Shown here one piece after another: positions 8,169 through 16,200 of a stretch of 64,000 bases of DNA. The position numbers were made by a program, and so were the translations under genes. The DNA comes from Rhizobiales bacterium 65-79. GTDB lineage: Bacteria > Pseudomonadota > Alphaproteobacteria > Rhizobiales > Rhizobiaceae. The notes beneath the pieces are model-generated. The model did no database searches. It was not told the origin of the DNA and worked only from the letters and a program-made list of their open reading frames with translations. Numbering within the stretch: the first letter of the stretch is position 1; every line of letters starts with the position of its first letter. The stretch is taken from the NCBI GenBank assembly GCA_001896885.1, contig MKRJ01000011.1, positions 275,663-339,662 of the forward strand, read 5' to 3'.

Positions 8169-8213
8169 GAGCCCGGCCGGCCCAGTCACCCCCCCCCCAC
8201 CCCGGCCGGGCTC
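8169..8213. repeat. Perfect 12-bp hairpin with a 10-C loop
   Basis: GAGCCCGGCCGG (8169-8180) pairs exactly with CCGGCCGGGCTC (8202-8213). The loop contains an uninterrupted run of ten C residues (8189-8198). The arms resemble the second hairpin of repeat R1 further right. It may be a terminator or structured RNA; the C-run is prone to slippage. Confidence 0.6.
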
Positions 8214-8255
8214 ACGTCCAGCGCGGATGGTCCAGCGGTCTTCCCTTTCAGGATA

Positions 8256-8516
8256 TTGACTTTTAGCGAGGCGCTGCGGCGTTATTCGTCAATGCCCGGT
8301 CCGGATGAATTCCTAGACCAGCTTCTTCAATGCCCGCATTGCGGCACGATCAGGCTCCGCATCCCCAAGGACGCGACCGGCACGACCATCATTACCTGTT
8401 CAGATTGCGGTGAACCGATCGCCACCTGGGACGATGTGCTCACCAGTTTTGAAAAGCAGGGCGGCCTCTCCGGCGTCTTCCGGCTCGCAAGGGGAAAAAT
8501 TCGGCGATTGAAGTGA
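8256..8516 (+). CDS. Small zinc-ribbon protein
   Basis: An 86-residue (TTG start) or 74-residue (ATG at 8292, MPGPDEFLDQLLQCPHCG) protein. Two CxxC pairs, CPHC and CSDC, lie about 22 residues apart and would bind one zinc ion as a zinc ribbon. The C-terminus is basic (LARGKIRRLK). Neither start has a strong ribosome site (AGGA before the TTG). No family name can be given; such proteins often bind nucleic acid or regulate. A repeat R1 copy follows it. Confidence 0.6.
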   Translation: MTFSEALRRYSSMPGPDEFLDQLLQCPHCGTIRLRIPKDATGTTIITCSDCGEPIATWDDVLTSFEKQGGLSGVFRLARGKIRRLK

Positions 8517-8544
8517 ATTCCCAGATCGCCGGTCCGTCTATTCC

Positions 8545-8640
8545 GTCCGATCGAAATCTGCTTAGATCACAGCCCGTTAGCCGCCACCCTGACGAGCCCG
8601 ACTGGCAACCATCCCCAATCCGTCCCCAGCCACGCTTTGA
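8545..8640. repeat. Interspersed repeat R1, copy 1 (degenerate)
   Basis: It begins with the conserved lead CTGCTTAGATCA, then GTTAG (8576-8580) pairing with CTGAC (8589-8593), then ACTGGCAACCATCCCCAAT, which matches the loop of the second hairpin in copies 2 and 3. The right arm has decayed. It lies just after the zinc-ribbon gene. Confidence 0.6.
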
Positions 8641-8824
8641 GCGATGCCGCGCGAATGCGCTGCCGGATCGGTTCCGATCAACATTCATCATTCCCTCTTC
8701 AGCCAAAGCTGTGAACGTCGCGCCCCCCTTCGTGCCGTCCCAGGGTGCAGCGTGCGGTTCGCACGGGCCGGTTGAATTCGGTGCTGACTGCGACTAAGCG
8801 ACGAGGGAGAGGGGAGTTGTCTAG

Positions 8825-9517
8825 ATGAGGATCAAAATTCCAGTGCCGCCTGTTGTCAGGGCGGGTTGGGCGCGGGTGACATCACGGCCCGATCTGCGGG
8901 TGACGAACACCCTGATCTTCCCCGAGTGCAAGGTCGCCTACATTCCGGTGCCCAAGGCAGCCTGCACGTCGATCAAGACGGCCCTGCTACCCTTGGTGGG
9001 CGAAGAGGCGAGGGATGACTTCCTGGTCCACCTTACCGACAAGTTCGACATCCGGCCTTTTTCTGAATGTCGTCCGCTATTGTCGCCAGAGTGGTTTGTC
9101 TTCACCGTTGTGCGACATCCTATCGATCGCGCCCTCTCGGCATGGCGCAACAAATGCGATCCGGCGGGCCCCGGTCTTACAGGACGAATGCACAAGATGG
9201 GATTCCGTCCGGGGGACGATCTGGATGCGTTCACGAAAACTCTTTCGCGATGGCCGGCACAGGCAATGGACGAGCACGTCATGCCGCAGTCCGATCTCCT
9301 TGACGGGATCGATAGGTGGCCGGTGCAAGTGTTCAAGTTTGAAACGCTCAAAGACGACTGGCCCGCCATTGTACGAGAGATCCGCAGGCGGGGCGGGCAG
9401 ATATCGGATGACCTTCCAATGCGAAACGTCTCATCTCAAAGGGTCGGCGATTCTCGTCAAGCGATGGAACGGCTGAACCGCATCTATCGCGATGATTTCG
9501 CTCGCTACTCGTATTAG
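8825..9517 (+). CDS. Sulfotransferase family 2 protein
   Basis: A 230-residue cytoplasmic-type protein. Residues 39-54 (YIPVPKAACTSIKTAL) form the 5'-phosphosulfate-binding loop typical of the carbohydrate sulfotransferase (Sulfotransfer_2) family, with a lysine and serine placed to contact PAPS. FTVVRHPIDRALSAWRNK about 50 residues later is the 3'-phosphate-binding motif. Members transfer sulfate from PAPS to sugars of polysaccharides or glycolipids; in rhizobia they can modify surface glycans or Nod factors. The acceptor here is unknown and no PAPS-forming genes are adjacent. Confidence 0.85.
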   Translation: MRIKIPVPPVVRAGWARVTSRPDLRVTNTLIFPECKVAYIPVPKAACTSIKTALLPLVGEEARDDFLVHLTDKFDIRPFSECRPLLSPEWFVFTVVRHPIDRALSAWRNKCDPAGPGLTGRMHKMGFRPGDDLDAFTKTLSRWPAQAMDEHVMPQSDLLDGIDRWPVQVFKFETLKDDWPAIVREIRRRGGQISDDLPMRNVSSQRVGDSRQAMERLNRIYRDDFARYSY

Positions 9518-9833
9518 AGCCCTGCCGCAGCCGTGGAGGATGCGCGAGAAGCCAAAAGGAAAGCGACCGGGACACGACCCGAGACGCATGGTTTTGCCTT
9601 TCGGGATGTGGTTAGGTGAGATGCTCCCGGAGAGGGCAGCAAAGCCCGGTCGCCAGGGGCCGAACTTTGCCGGCGGCCGGGCCACTATTCTGTCCAATTT
9701 CAGAGTGTGCTTAGATAACGCCGTTAGCGGGTCCCCACACGCTGACCTCCGGTCGGCTTTGACCAAGCCCTCCAAACAACCCTCAAGGGCCGATCGGGCA
9801 CTATCAATGCGCGAGTGGCCGACTCACTCAAAT
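9518..9833. other. Gene-free stretch with duplicated leader-like segment
   Basis: No convincing gene. About 35 bases at 9587-9622 (beginning CATGGTTTTGCCTTTCGGGA) recur at 10142-10176, directly upstream of the PLD gene and over the start of the peptidoglycan-binding pseudogene. A partial R1 lead (GTGTGCTTAGAT) lies at about 9705-9717. Confidence 0.45.
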
Positions 9834-9920
9834 TATGTTTAGGTCGACCAGTCAGCCGCCGCCCTGGCTGACGGCCCGGCCGGCAACCATCCCCAATGGA
9901 TTCCCATGCTGGCCGGGCGC
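9834..9920. repeat. Interspersed repeat R1, copy 2 (two hairpins)
   Basis: Hairpin I: GTCAGCC (9851-9857) with GGCTGAC (9866-9872). Hairpin II: CCCGGCCGGC (9875-9884) with GCTGGCCGGG (9908-9917) around a conserved loop AACCATCCCCAATGGATTCC. Changes relative to copy 3 preserve pairing. It directly follows the stop of the minus-strand pseudogene at 9921. Confidence 0.65.
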
Positions 9921-10144
9921 TTATAGATCGGCCGCCGCAACGTGGAACGCGTCGATCTGCTCAGACATGAAGCCGAGGGCGCCGAGCGTCTCTACGGCCC
10001 GACCACGCCATCTATTGCGAGCCCCTGATCGGGTTGAAGTTGCTTGACGGACACAAGAGTCAAGCAGCCAGGCACGCTGTCAGCGGGACCCGGCGCATAG
10101 CCGCGATCCGCCAGCCGGCGCCGGATGTTCAGCGTCGTGATCAT
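9921..10144 (-). pseudogene. Peptidoglycan-binding-domain protein remnant (frameshifted)
   Basis: Reading leftward from an ATG at 10144, the first 50 codons begin MITTLNIRRRLADRGYAPGP and end LAIDGVVGP followed by a stop. This is the repeat of the PG_binding_1 domain (LGY-PGP-DGVPG...VK-FQ-D-GL-VDGIVGP) found in phage-like and cell-wall lysozymes. A one-base shift reopens the frame to ETLGALGFMSEQIDAFHVAA before a stop at 9921. It is probably a decayed phage-lysin-like gene; it could also be two very small ORFs. Confidence 0.5.
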
Positions 10145-10195
10145 GGTTTTGCCTTCAGGGTGTGGTTAGGTCAGAGGTTTCGCGAAGGACGACGA

Positions 10196-10714
10196 ATGAA
10201 ACTGTCGGTGTTCACGCTGCTGGCGCTATTGGCCGCGGTTCCCGCGCATGCCACAGAGGCTGATGTTTCCGTGTGCTTCACGCCTGCCCAGAAATGCGAG
10301 CCGTTGATCGTTCAGGCGATCGATGAGGCCAAGAGCTCGATCAGCGTGCAGGCCTACGTCTTCTCGTCCTTCCCGATCATCCATGCTCTGGAGCACGCCG
10401 AGCAACGGGGCGTCGAAGTGCTCGTCATCCTGGATAAGGTCAACGACCGGGAATATTCCGCCGCCACGCTCCTGCAGGCCTACAACATCCCCGTCTGGAT
10501 CGACTACGAGCCGAAGATCGCCCACAACAAGGTGATCGTCATCGACGACTATCTGACGATCGGAGGATCGTACAACTACACCTTTGGCGCCGAAAATCGG
10601 AACGCCGAGAATGTGACCTTCATCAGGTCCAAGGCCATCGCCGACGAATATCTTGCGAACTGGAACAGCCGCCTCAAGGCCTCGCGCGTATTTGGCGAGA
10701 AGTCGGGAGAATGA
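10196..10714 (+). CDS. Secreted phospholipase D-like nuclease (Nuc type, single HKD)
   Basis: A 172-residue protein with a signal peptide (MKLSVFTLLALLAAVPAHA). It has one HKD motif, His110-x-Lys112-x4-Asp117, followed by GGSYNYT (123-129). A single HKD motif and this small size are typical of the periplasmic Nuc/EndA branch of the PLD superfamily, which dimerises to form the active site and degrades DNA non-specifically. The long upstream in-frame extension is rejected because AAGGA sits just before this ATG and the signal peptide starts here. It may degrade extracellular or incoming DNA in the periplasm. Confidence 0.85.
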   Translation: MKLSVFTLLALLAAVPAHATEADVSVCFTPAQKCEPLIVQAIDEAKSSISVQAYVFSSFPIIHALEHAEQRGVEVLVILDKVNDREYSAATLLQAYNIPVWIDYEPKIAHNKVIVIDDYLTIGGSYNYTFGAENRNAENVTFIRSKAIADEYLANWNSRLKASRVFGEKSGE

Positions 10715-10847
10715 TCGATCTTGGCCTCGCCGCTCGCCGGCGCAGCGCGGAGCGGACTTGCGTTCTGAGCAATAGGGGGCGGTTTGCCCTTTAAATTGTC
10801 TAGGTTTCTGAAACCGCCGGTTGATCGTCGGCAGCTATATTGGTGTG

Positions 10848-11129
10848 ATGAAGATAGGCGCGATCACGATATCGGCCGCAATGCTGGCTGCGGCGGGCAG
10901 CGGCTATTTCGCCGATGATATTCCAATCTCGCGGCTGCATGCAGCAATGCGCTCTGAGTCCGCATGCGACATCAAGGGCAATATCTCGATCGACACTGGC
11001 GAGCGCATCTATCACATGCCCGGCCAGAAATTTTACGACCGGACGAAAATTTCTCCGCAGCATGGTGAACACTGGTTCTGTTCAGAAGACGAAGCCCGCG
11101 CGGCTGGTTGGCGTAAGACGAAAGAGTAG
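10848..11129 (+). CDS. Small exported sunset-like domain protein
   Basis: A 93-residue protein with a likely signal peptide (MKIGAITISAAMLAAAGSGY). The C-terminal half contains CDIKGNIS (Cys40), GERIYHMPGQ, Y-x-x-T-I and HWFCSEDEARAAGWR (Cys78). This is the pattern of the small sunset-like domain often found at the C-terminus of exported nuclease-like proteins; here the domain stands alone. The two cysteines could form a disulfide. It follows the Nuc-type PLD gene on the same strand after 133 bases, so a shared periplasmic role is possible but not shown. Confidence 0.7.
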   Translation: MKIGAITISAAMLAAAGSGYFADDIPISRLHAAMRSESACDIKGNISIDTGERIYHMPGQKFYDRTKISPQHGEHWFCSEDEARAAGWRKTKE

Positions 11130-11132
11130 CTC

Positions 11133-11240
11133 CGGTCCATTTTCGATATGTGCTTAGATCAGCCCGTCAGCTGCCGCCCTGACAGACGGCCCGGCTGGCA
11201 ACCATCCCCAATGGATTCCCCCCCGCCGGCCGGGCGCTTC
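11133..11240. repeat. Interspersed repeat R1, copy 3 (two hairpins)
   Basis: A conserved lead (GTCCATTTTCGATATGTGCT) precedes hairpin I (GTCAG 11166-11170 with CTGAC 11179-11183) and hairpin II (CCCGGCTGGC 11190-11199 with GCCGGCCGGG 11225-11234). The loop is the same as in copy 2. It starts four bases after the sunset-like gene stop. Confidence 0.65.
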
Positions 11241-11397
11241 TTGGGATTTGGAACAACGGAGTGTCAAGCCCGTTGGGTGGCGATGGAAGGGAAACGGGTC
11301 CCGAATATCGAAGCCATAGAGGAGCTAAGAAGCTCAAATGCGAAAACCGGCAGGTCAGGGTCAAAGCCCGGATTCATGCCGCTCGTGCTGGCGAACT

Positions 11398-11790
11398 GAG
11401 GTGGACCCGCCTGATGAGACAGTTTGGCGGCTTGGCTAAGGTGGATCGGGTTGGTTTCTACGCCGCCAATTGCTCCATCATTTCTGCCGTAGCATAGACC
11501 TCGTCAGGTGTCCTGCCGCCGAAGGTCGAGTGCGGGCGTCTCCGGTTGTAATAGTCGATCCAGGAGCCGATGCCCCTGCGGGCTTCGCTGCCGGTCTCGA
11601 AGGCGCTGAGGAAGACGCACTCGTATTTGAGGCTGCGCCACAGCCGCTCGATGAAGACGTTGTCCATCCAGCGGCCGCGCCCGTCCATGGAGATGCGGAT
11701 GCCGGCATCCTTCAACGTGGTGGTGAAGGCGAAGCTGGTGAACTGCGAGCCCTGATCGGTGTTGAAGATGTCGGGCCTGTCTCGGTGCGA
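11398..11790 (-). mobile_element. IS3-family insertion sequence remnant
   Basis: This is the right part of an IS3-family element. A terminal sequence TGAGGTGGACCCGCC at 11398 marks the outer end. The transposase C-terminus runs from about 11778 to 11458 on the minus strand. The left end and most of the transposase are missing, and the element abuts a decapitated ABC permease, so a deletion removed both. Confidence 0.65.
11458..11778 (-). pseudogene. IS3-family transposase OrfB, C-terminal fragment
   Basis: About 107 codons are left. The frame reads RPDIFNTDQGSQFTS, then ISMDGRGRWMDNVFIERLWR and IDYYNRRRPHSTFGG. These include the second Asp and the Glu of the rve integrase DDE core and the characteristic YN-RRPH motif near the C-terminus. 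The N-terminal half and first Asp are absent, so it is inactive. Confidence 0.8.
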
Positions 11791-11801
11791 GCCGCCGCCA
11801 A

Positions 11802-12074
11802 GTGCTGTGGCGGGTCGTGTTGCCGGCGACGGTGCCCGCCATCCTGGTCGGCATGCGAGTGGGCATGGGCTTCTCCTTCATGAGTGTCGTGGCGGCCGAG
11901 ATGATCGCGGCCAATGAAGGGGTCGGTTTCCTGATCTACAATGCGCGCCTATTCTTGAAGACAGCCAATGCTTTTGCCGGTATCCTGACGCTTGGCGTCA
12001 TGGGCCTGCTTGCCGATTTCGTATTCCGGATGATCGCACGCAAGCTCTTCGCCAAGCACGCCCTGCCGTTCTAG
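11802..12074 (+). pseudogene. ABC transporter permease, C-terminal fragment (nitrate/sulfonate type)
   Basis: About 90 codons of a SsuC/TauC-like permease: LPATVPAILVGMRVGMGFSF is the tail of the EAA loop and next helix. It continues with MIAANEGVGFLIYNARLFLK and ends in a basic KLFAKHALPF. Family members are about 250-280 residues, so roughly two thirds is missing where the IS3 remnant begins. The AraC regulator starts nine bases later and may once have controlled this transporter. Confidence 0.75.
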
Positions 12075-12083
12075 GGACACGCG

Positions 12084-13094
12084 ATGGCGTCCGGTCAGAA
12101 GTGCTCCGACAAGATGAAGGTACTGAAAGCCGCGGCTGATCCCAAGCTCTTGCCGGACCTCGAAGTAGTGGACGTGCCGCGGGAAAGCTCTTTCAAGGTA
12201 TGGACGCACGGTTATCCATTCCGAACCGTTCGCTGGCATTTCCACCCCGAATACGAAATCCATCTGGTAACCGAGACGAGCGGCCGCTCCTTCATCGGCG
12301 ACTATATCGGAACATTCGGACCCGGAAATCTGGTGATGACGGGTCCCAACCTGCCGCATAACTGGATCAGCGATATCCCAAAGGGCCAGGTGGTGGAGCA
12401 GCGCGGGATTGTCGTGCAGTTCACCAGCGACTTCATCGAGGGCTGCAAGGCGGCGATGCCCGAATTGCGCTCGCTTGAACCGATGCTGCTAAGGGCGGCT
12501 TCGGGGATAGAGTTCGCCGATGGCGTGGGTTTCGCGGCGCGGCCGCTTTTCGACGCCATGCTTGTGGCCAACGGAGCGGAACGCGTCGGCCAATTCTTTC
12601 GGCTGCTCTCGCTGCTGCGGCGTTCCGAATATCGGCAGCTTGCCAGCGACGGCTTTCTTCCGCGGCCCGAGACCTATGCCAATGAGCCGCTTAACCATGT
12701 CATCGACCATATTGCCCGGAATCTGTCCGAGGACCTGACCCAGACTGAGCTTGCTGCGCTCTCCGGCTATACGCCTACCGCCTTCTCGCGCGCGTTTCGC
12801 CTTCACACCGGTCTGACCTTTGTCCGTTACGTCAATCGCCTGCGCATCGATCGTGCGTGCGACCTACTAATGGCTACCGACGATAGCGTCGCCAACATCT
12901 GCTATCAGGTGGGGTTCAACAACCTTTCCAACTTCAACCGGCATTTCATCGTGCTGAAGAGGATGTCGCCCTCGCTGTTCAGGCGCGAACATCGAAACAA
13001 TGCGCGCACGCGCTTTCCCAATGAGAACATGGTCTGGCGGCGGACGGCGGGAACATGCACCATCAGGAATCGGACAGGCGCAACGGTGCTGTAG
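12084..13094 (+). CDS. AraC-family transcriptional regulator with cupin sensor
   Basis: A 336-residue protein. Residues 45-110 look like a cupin (VRWHFHPEYEIHLVTETSGR, FGPGNLVMTGPNLPHNW) with metal-ligand-like histidines. Residues about 200-300 are the AraC HTH pair (LAALSGYTPTAFSRAFRLHT and ANICYQVGFNNLSNFNRHFI). Sensors of this type usually bind sugars or related small ligands. The fragment of an ABC permease just upstream on the same strand hints that it belonged to an import operon now destroyed. Confidence 0.85.
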   Translation: MASGQKCSDKMKVLKAAADPKLLPDLEVVDVPRESSFKVWTHGYPFRTVRWHFHPEYEIHLVTETSGRSFIGDYIGTFGPGNLVMTGPNLPHNWISDIPKGQVVEQRGIVVQFTSDFIEGCKAAMPELRSLEPMLLRAASGIEFADGVGFAARPLFDAMLVANGAERVGQFFRLLSLLRRSEYRQLASDGFLPRPETYANEPLNHVIDHIARNLSEDLTQTELAALSGYTPTAFSRAFRLHTGLTFVRYVNRLRIDRACDLLMATDDSVANICYQVGFNNLSNFNRHFIVLKRMSPSLFRREHRNNARTRFPNENMVWRRTAGTCTIRNRTGATVL

Positions 13095-13205
13095 ATATGG
13101 TGATGCATCGGAGACGACCGCCACGAGCCACAGGGGCGGCGCATTTTGCCTTCGTGGGAAAGCAGGATTATTCTTTGCTTTTTAGGGTCTGCACGATCGG
13201 TCGAA

Positions 13206-16200
13206 TCAGAACTTCATGCTGAAGTTGGCCCTGATGCTCTGGTCGGTGACGTCGCTGCCGAATTGGCCGTTGTAGGAGAGGCCCAGCGTGGCGTTCCGGC
13301 TGATGCCGAAATCAAGTCCGGCCTCGATCACTGCCGCGTCCATGGCGATGGGCACGCCCGCGATCGAGAAGGGCGAGCCGCCCGCGAAGGACAGGGTCGA
13401 CTTCGGCGTTGCGTTACCGAATGCATGACGCCAGCCGAGTGTGCCCCTTGCCGTGGCCTGGATCCCGCCGAGATCGAAGTCGGTGGAGGCATGCACGCCG
13501 AGTGTCGTGAAGGTCGCGTCCGTTGTCATGCCCTTGCCTTTCAGCGCCGCCACGCCGCCGCGTTCGGTAAACCCGTCGGTGGACAGGCTCACATAGGCGA
13601 GGTTGGCGAAGGGTTCGAACGCGACATTCCCAGCGTGAAAGCCGTAGCCCAGTTCCGCGAAGGCCTGAGCCGTGTCCGCGCTGTAGCCGCCGGCGAGCTG
13701 ATCGGAAAAGCCGGGAAAGCCTACCGAGCGATCGAACGACAGATCGTGCCACGTGTAGGCCGCGCCAGTGCGCAGGGCAAGATTGCCCCATTGCGTGCCG
13801 CCATAGAGGCCGAGATGATAGTTCCGGCTTACGCCCGAGGAACTGCGGTCCTTCACGTCGAAGCTGGTGTAGCTGTAGCCGGTCAGCACGCCGAAGCGCC
13901 ATGCGCCCACCGGCACGTCCGCGCCCATGAGCAGGCCGCCCGTCGAGCGGTCGAGTCGGGCGGCGTTGCCGTCGCTGCTCCACGAACCCCATGCACCGAA
14001 ACCTCGGGTCCAGACCGCGAGCCCGTCCGTGGTAGCTGGCGCGAGCGCTGGGCCGCCCTCGGCGTAGCTCATGACCGGGGTCAAGGTGGCGCCGACAGCA
14101 TCGAAGGCGTCGCGCAGGCGGTCGACAGCCGCTTCCCGTACGAAGCGGCTGTCCTCGATCAGCACCGACTGCGCCGAGGCGTGGACCTCGCCAGACAACG
14201 CGTCGAATGCGGCGCGCGCCGAAGGAATGTCGAGCGACAGCACGGCGCCGTAGATCGCGCTGCCCGGGTCCAGCGATTGGACGCCCTGGCCGGCGGCACG
14301 CTCGTTAGGCGTCCCGCCGATGGAGTCGAAGTCGATGCCGTTGCGGTCGAGCTCTAGATAGACATTGTTCTCGTCGTAGGTGAGCGTTGGCGCCAGGAAG
14401 GCAAAATTGGAGGAAACGGAATCGAATGTGCCGTTCACGCCGCCATCGGCGGTGAGGATGGTGTATTGGGTCGACGGCGCGTAATTGCCCGATCCGGCCA
14501 GCACATCGACCGCGCCTCCCTTGATTCCGGCGGCGCCGCTCGCGGCGATCAGATCGGACTGGCCGGCTGCGTTAACCTCGACCTGATAGGTCGATCCAGC
14601 CGAGAAGCCGACATCGCCGGCGACGTTGAGCGTGCCGATCGAATTGCCCGGCGCGATCGTGCCGCCCGGCTCAACTATGAGGTCGCCCACCGTGCCGGTG
14701 CCGCCGACGATGCCACCGTTGACTGTAACGGCGGAATTGCCGATCCAGCCATCCACGCGCAAAACGCCACCGCTGATGCTGGTGGGGCCGGTGAATGCTC
14801 CGCTGCCGGCAGTAAGGATGGTCGTGCCGGCGACCTGCTCGAGAGCGCCCGTGCCGGCGATTTGCGGGTCGAAGCTGTAGCCGGTCGTGTCGCTGTGCTG
14901 GAACACCAGCGCACCGCTGTCATAGAGATTGACGACTGGCGCATCGAGCGTGCCCGGCGCTTGCGGGGCGCCGCCCTGCAGGCCGCCGATGACCACCGTG
15001 CCGTCTCCGCCGTCGAGGCCGACCGACAGGCTCGCTGCATCGACAAGTCCCCCGTTCGAAATGTTCAGCGTGCCGCTGCCGGATCCGCCGACGCGAAGCT
15101 CGACTGTACTGGTCCAGGTCGAGCCGGCGCCATCGACCGTGACCGCGCCGCTGGAGCCGGAGCCCGCGCCGATATAGCCATAGGAGTTGGAGACAACGCC
15201 GCCGTTCGAAACGACCAGCGTGCCGTCGCCGCCGCTGCCGACCTGGATCCCGGTACTCTTCAAGGTCGAGCCGTCGCCGTCCACTGTGACCGAACCGTTC
15301 GAGCCGGCGTTGGCGCCAAGGATGTCGTCGCCGGTGGAAACAACGGCTCCGCCGTTGGAGATATGCAGCGTCCCGGCACCGGATTCGCCGACATAGAGGG
15401 AGCCGTTGTTCGTCCAGGTCGAGCCGGCGCCGTCCACCGTAGTTGCGGCCCTGGAACCGGCGCCGGCGTCGACAAAGCCCCACGCATTGGAAACGGTGCC
15501 TCCTTGCCTGATGTTCAGCACACCAGCGCCGCTGCCGCCGACAAAGAGGTCGCTGCTCATCGTCCATGCCGAGCCCGGCCCATCCACCGTGACCGTGCCG
15601 GTGGTGCCGGCGTTGCCGCCGATATGGCCGCCATTGCTTGAAACGCCACCACCGTTCGTAACGCCCAGCATGCCGTCGCCGCTGCCGCCGACATAGAGAT
15701 CGCCGGCATTCGCCCAGGTCGAGCCGGCGCCATCGACGGTAACGATGCCATTTTCGACAAAGCCGAAGGTGTTGGAAACGCCGCCGCCGTTCTTGATATC
15801 CAGCGTGCCGGCGCCGGAGGCGCCAATGAAGAGGCCGCTGTCCATCGTCCATTTCGAGCCGGCGCCGTCGACCGTGACCGCGCCGATGGAGCCGGCGCCG
15901 TCGCCGATGGAGCCACCGTCGCTGGACACGTTGCCGCCGTTTGTAATGCCGAGCGTACCCGCGCCGGAATTGCCGACGACGAGGCTGCTGGTATTCGTCC
16001 AGGTCGAGCCCTCGCCGTCGACCGTGACCGCGCCGTCGGAGCCGGTATCATTGCCGATGGCTCCAAAAGTATCGGAGACGCTGCCGCCGCCCGATATGGC
16101 CAGCGTGCCGCCATCGACCATGATGTTTCCGCCAAGGCTGTCGGCGCCGGTGAGCATGAGCGTGCCGAGGTCAGTCTTGTCGAGATTGCCCGCGCCGGTG

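Noticed and set aside
1659..9517. A RiPP cluster made of the methyltransferases, the sulfotransferase and the short precursor
   Set aside because: The genes are on different strands, separated by unrelated regulators and a porin, and no cyclase or leader-binding protein is present.
13146..15641. Long plus-strand frames opposite the autotransporter (403 and 391 codons)
   Set aside because: They are mirror frames of a highly repetitive GC-rich gene; their Arg/Ala/Gly repeats simply follow the repeats of the real protein.
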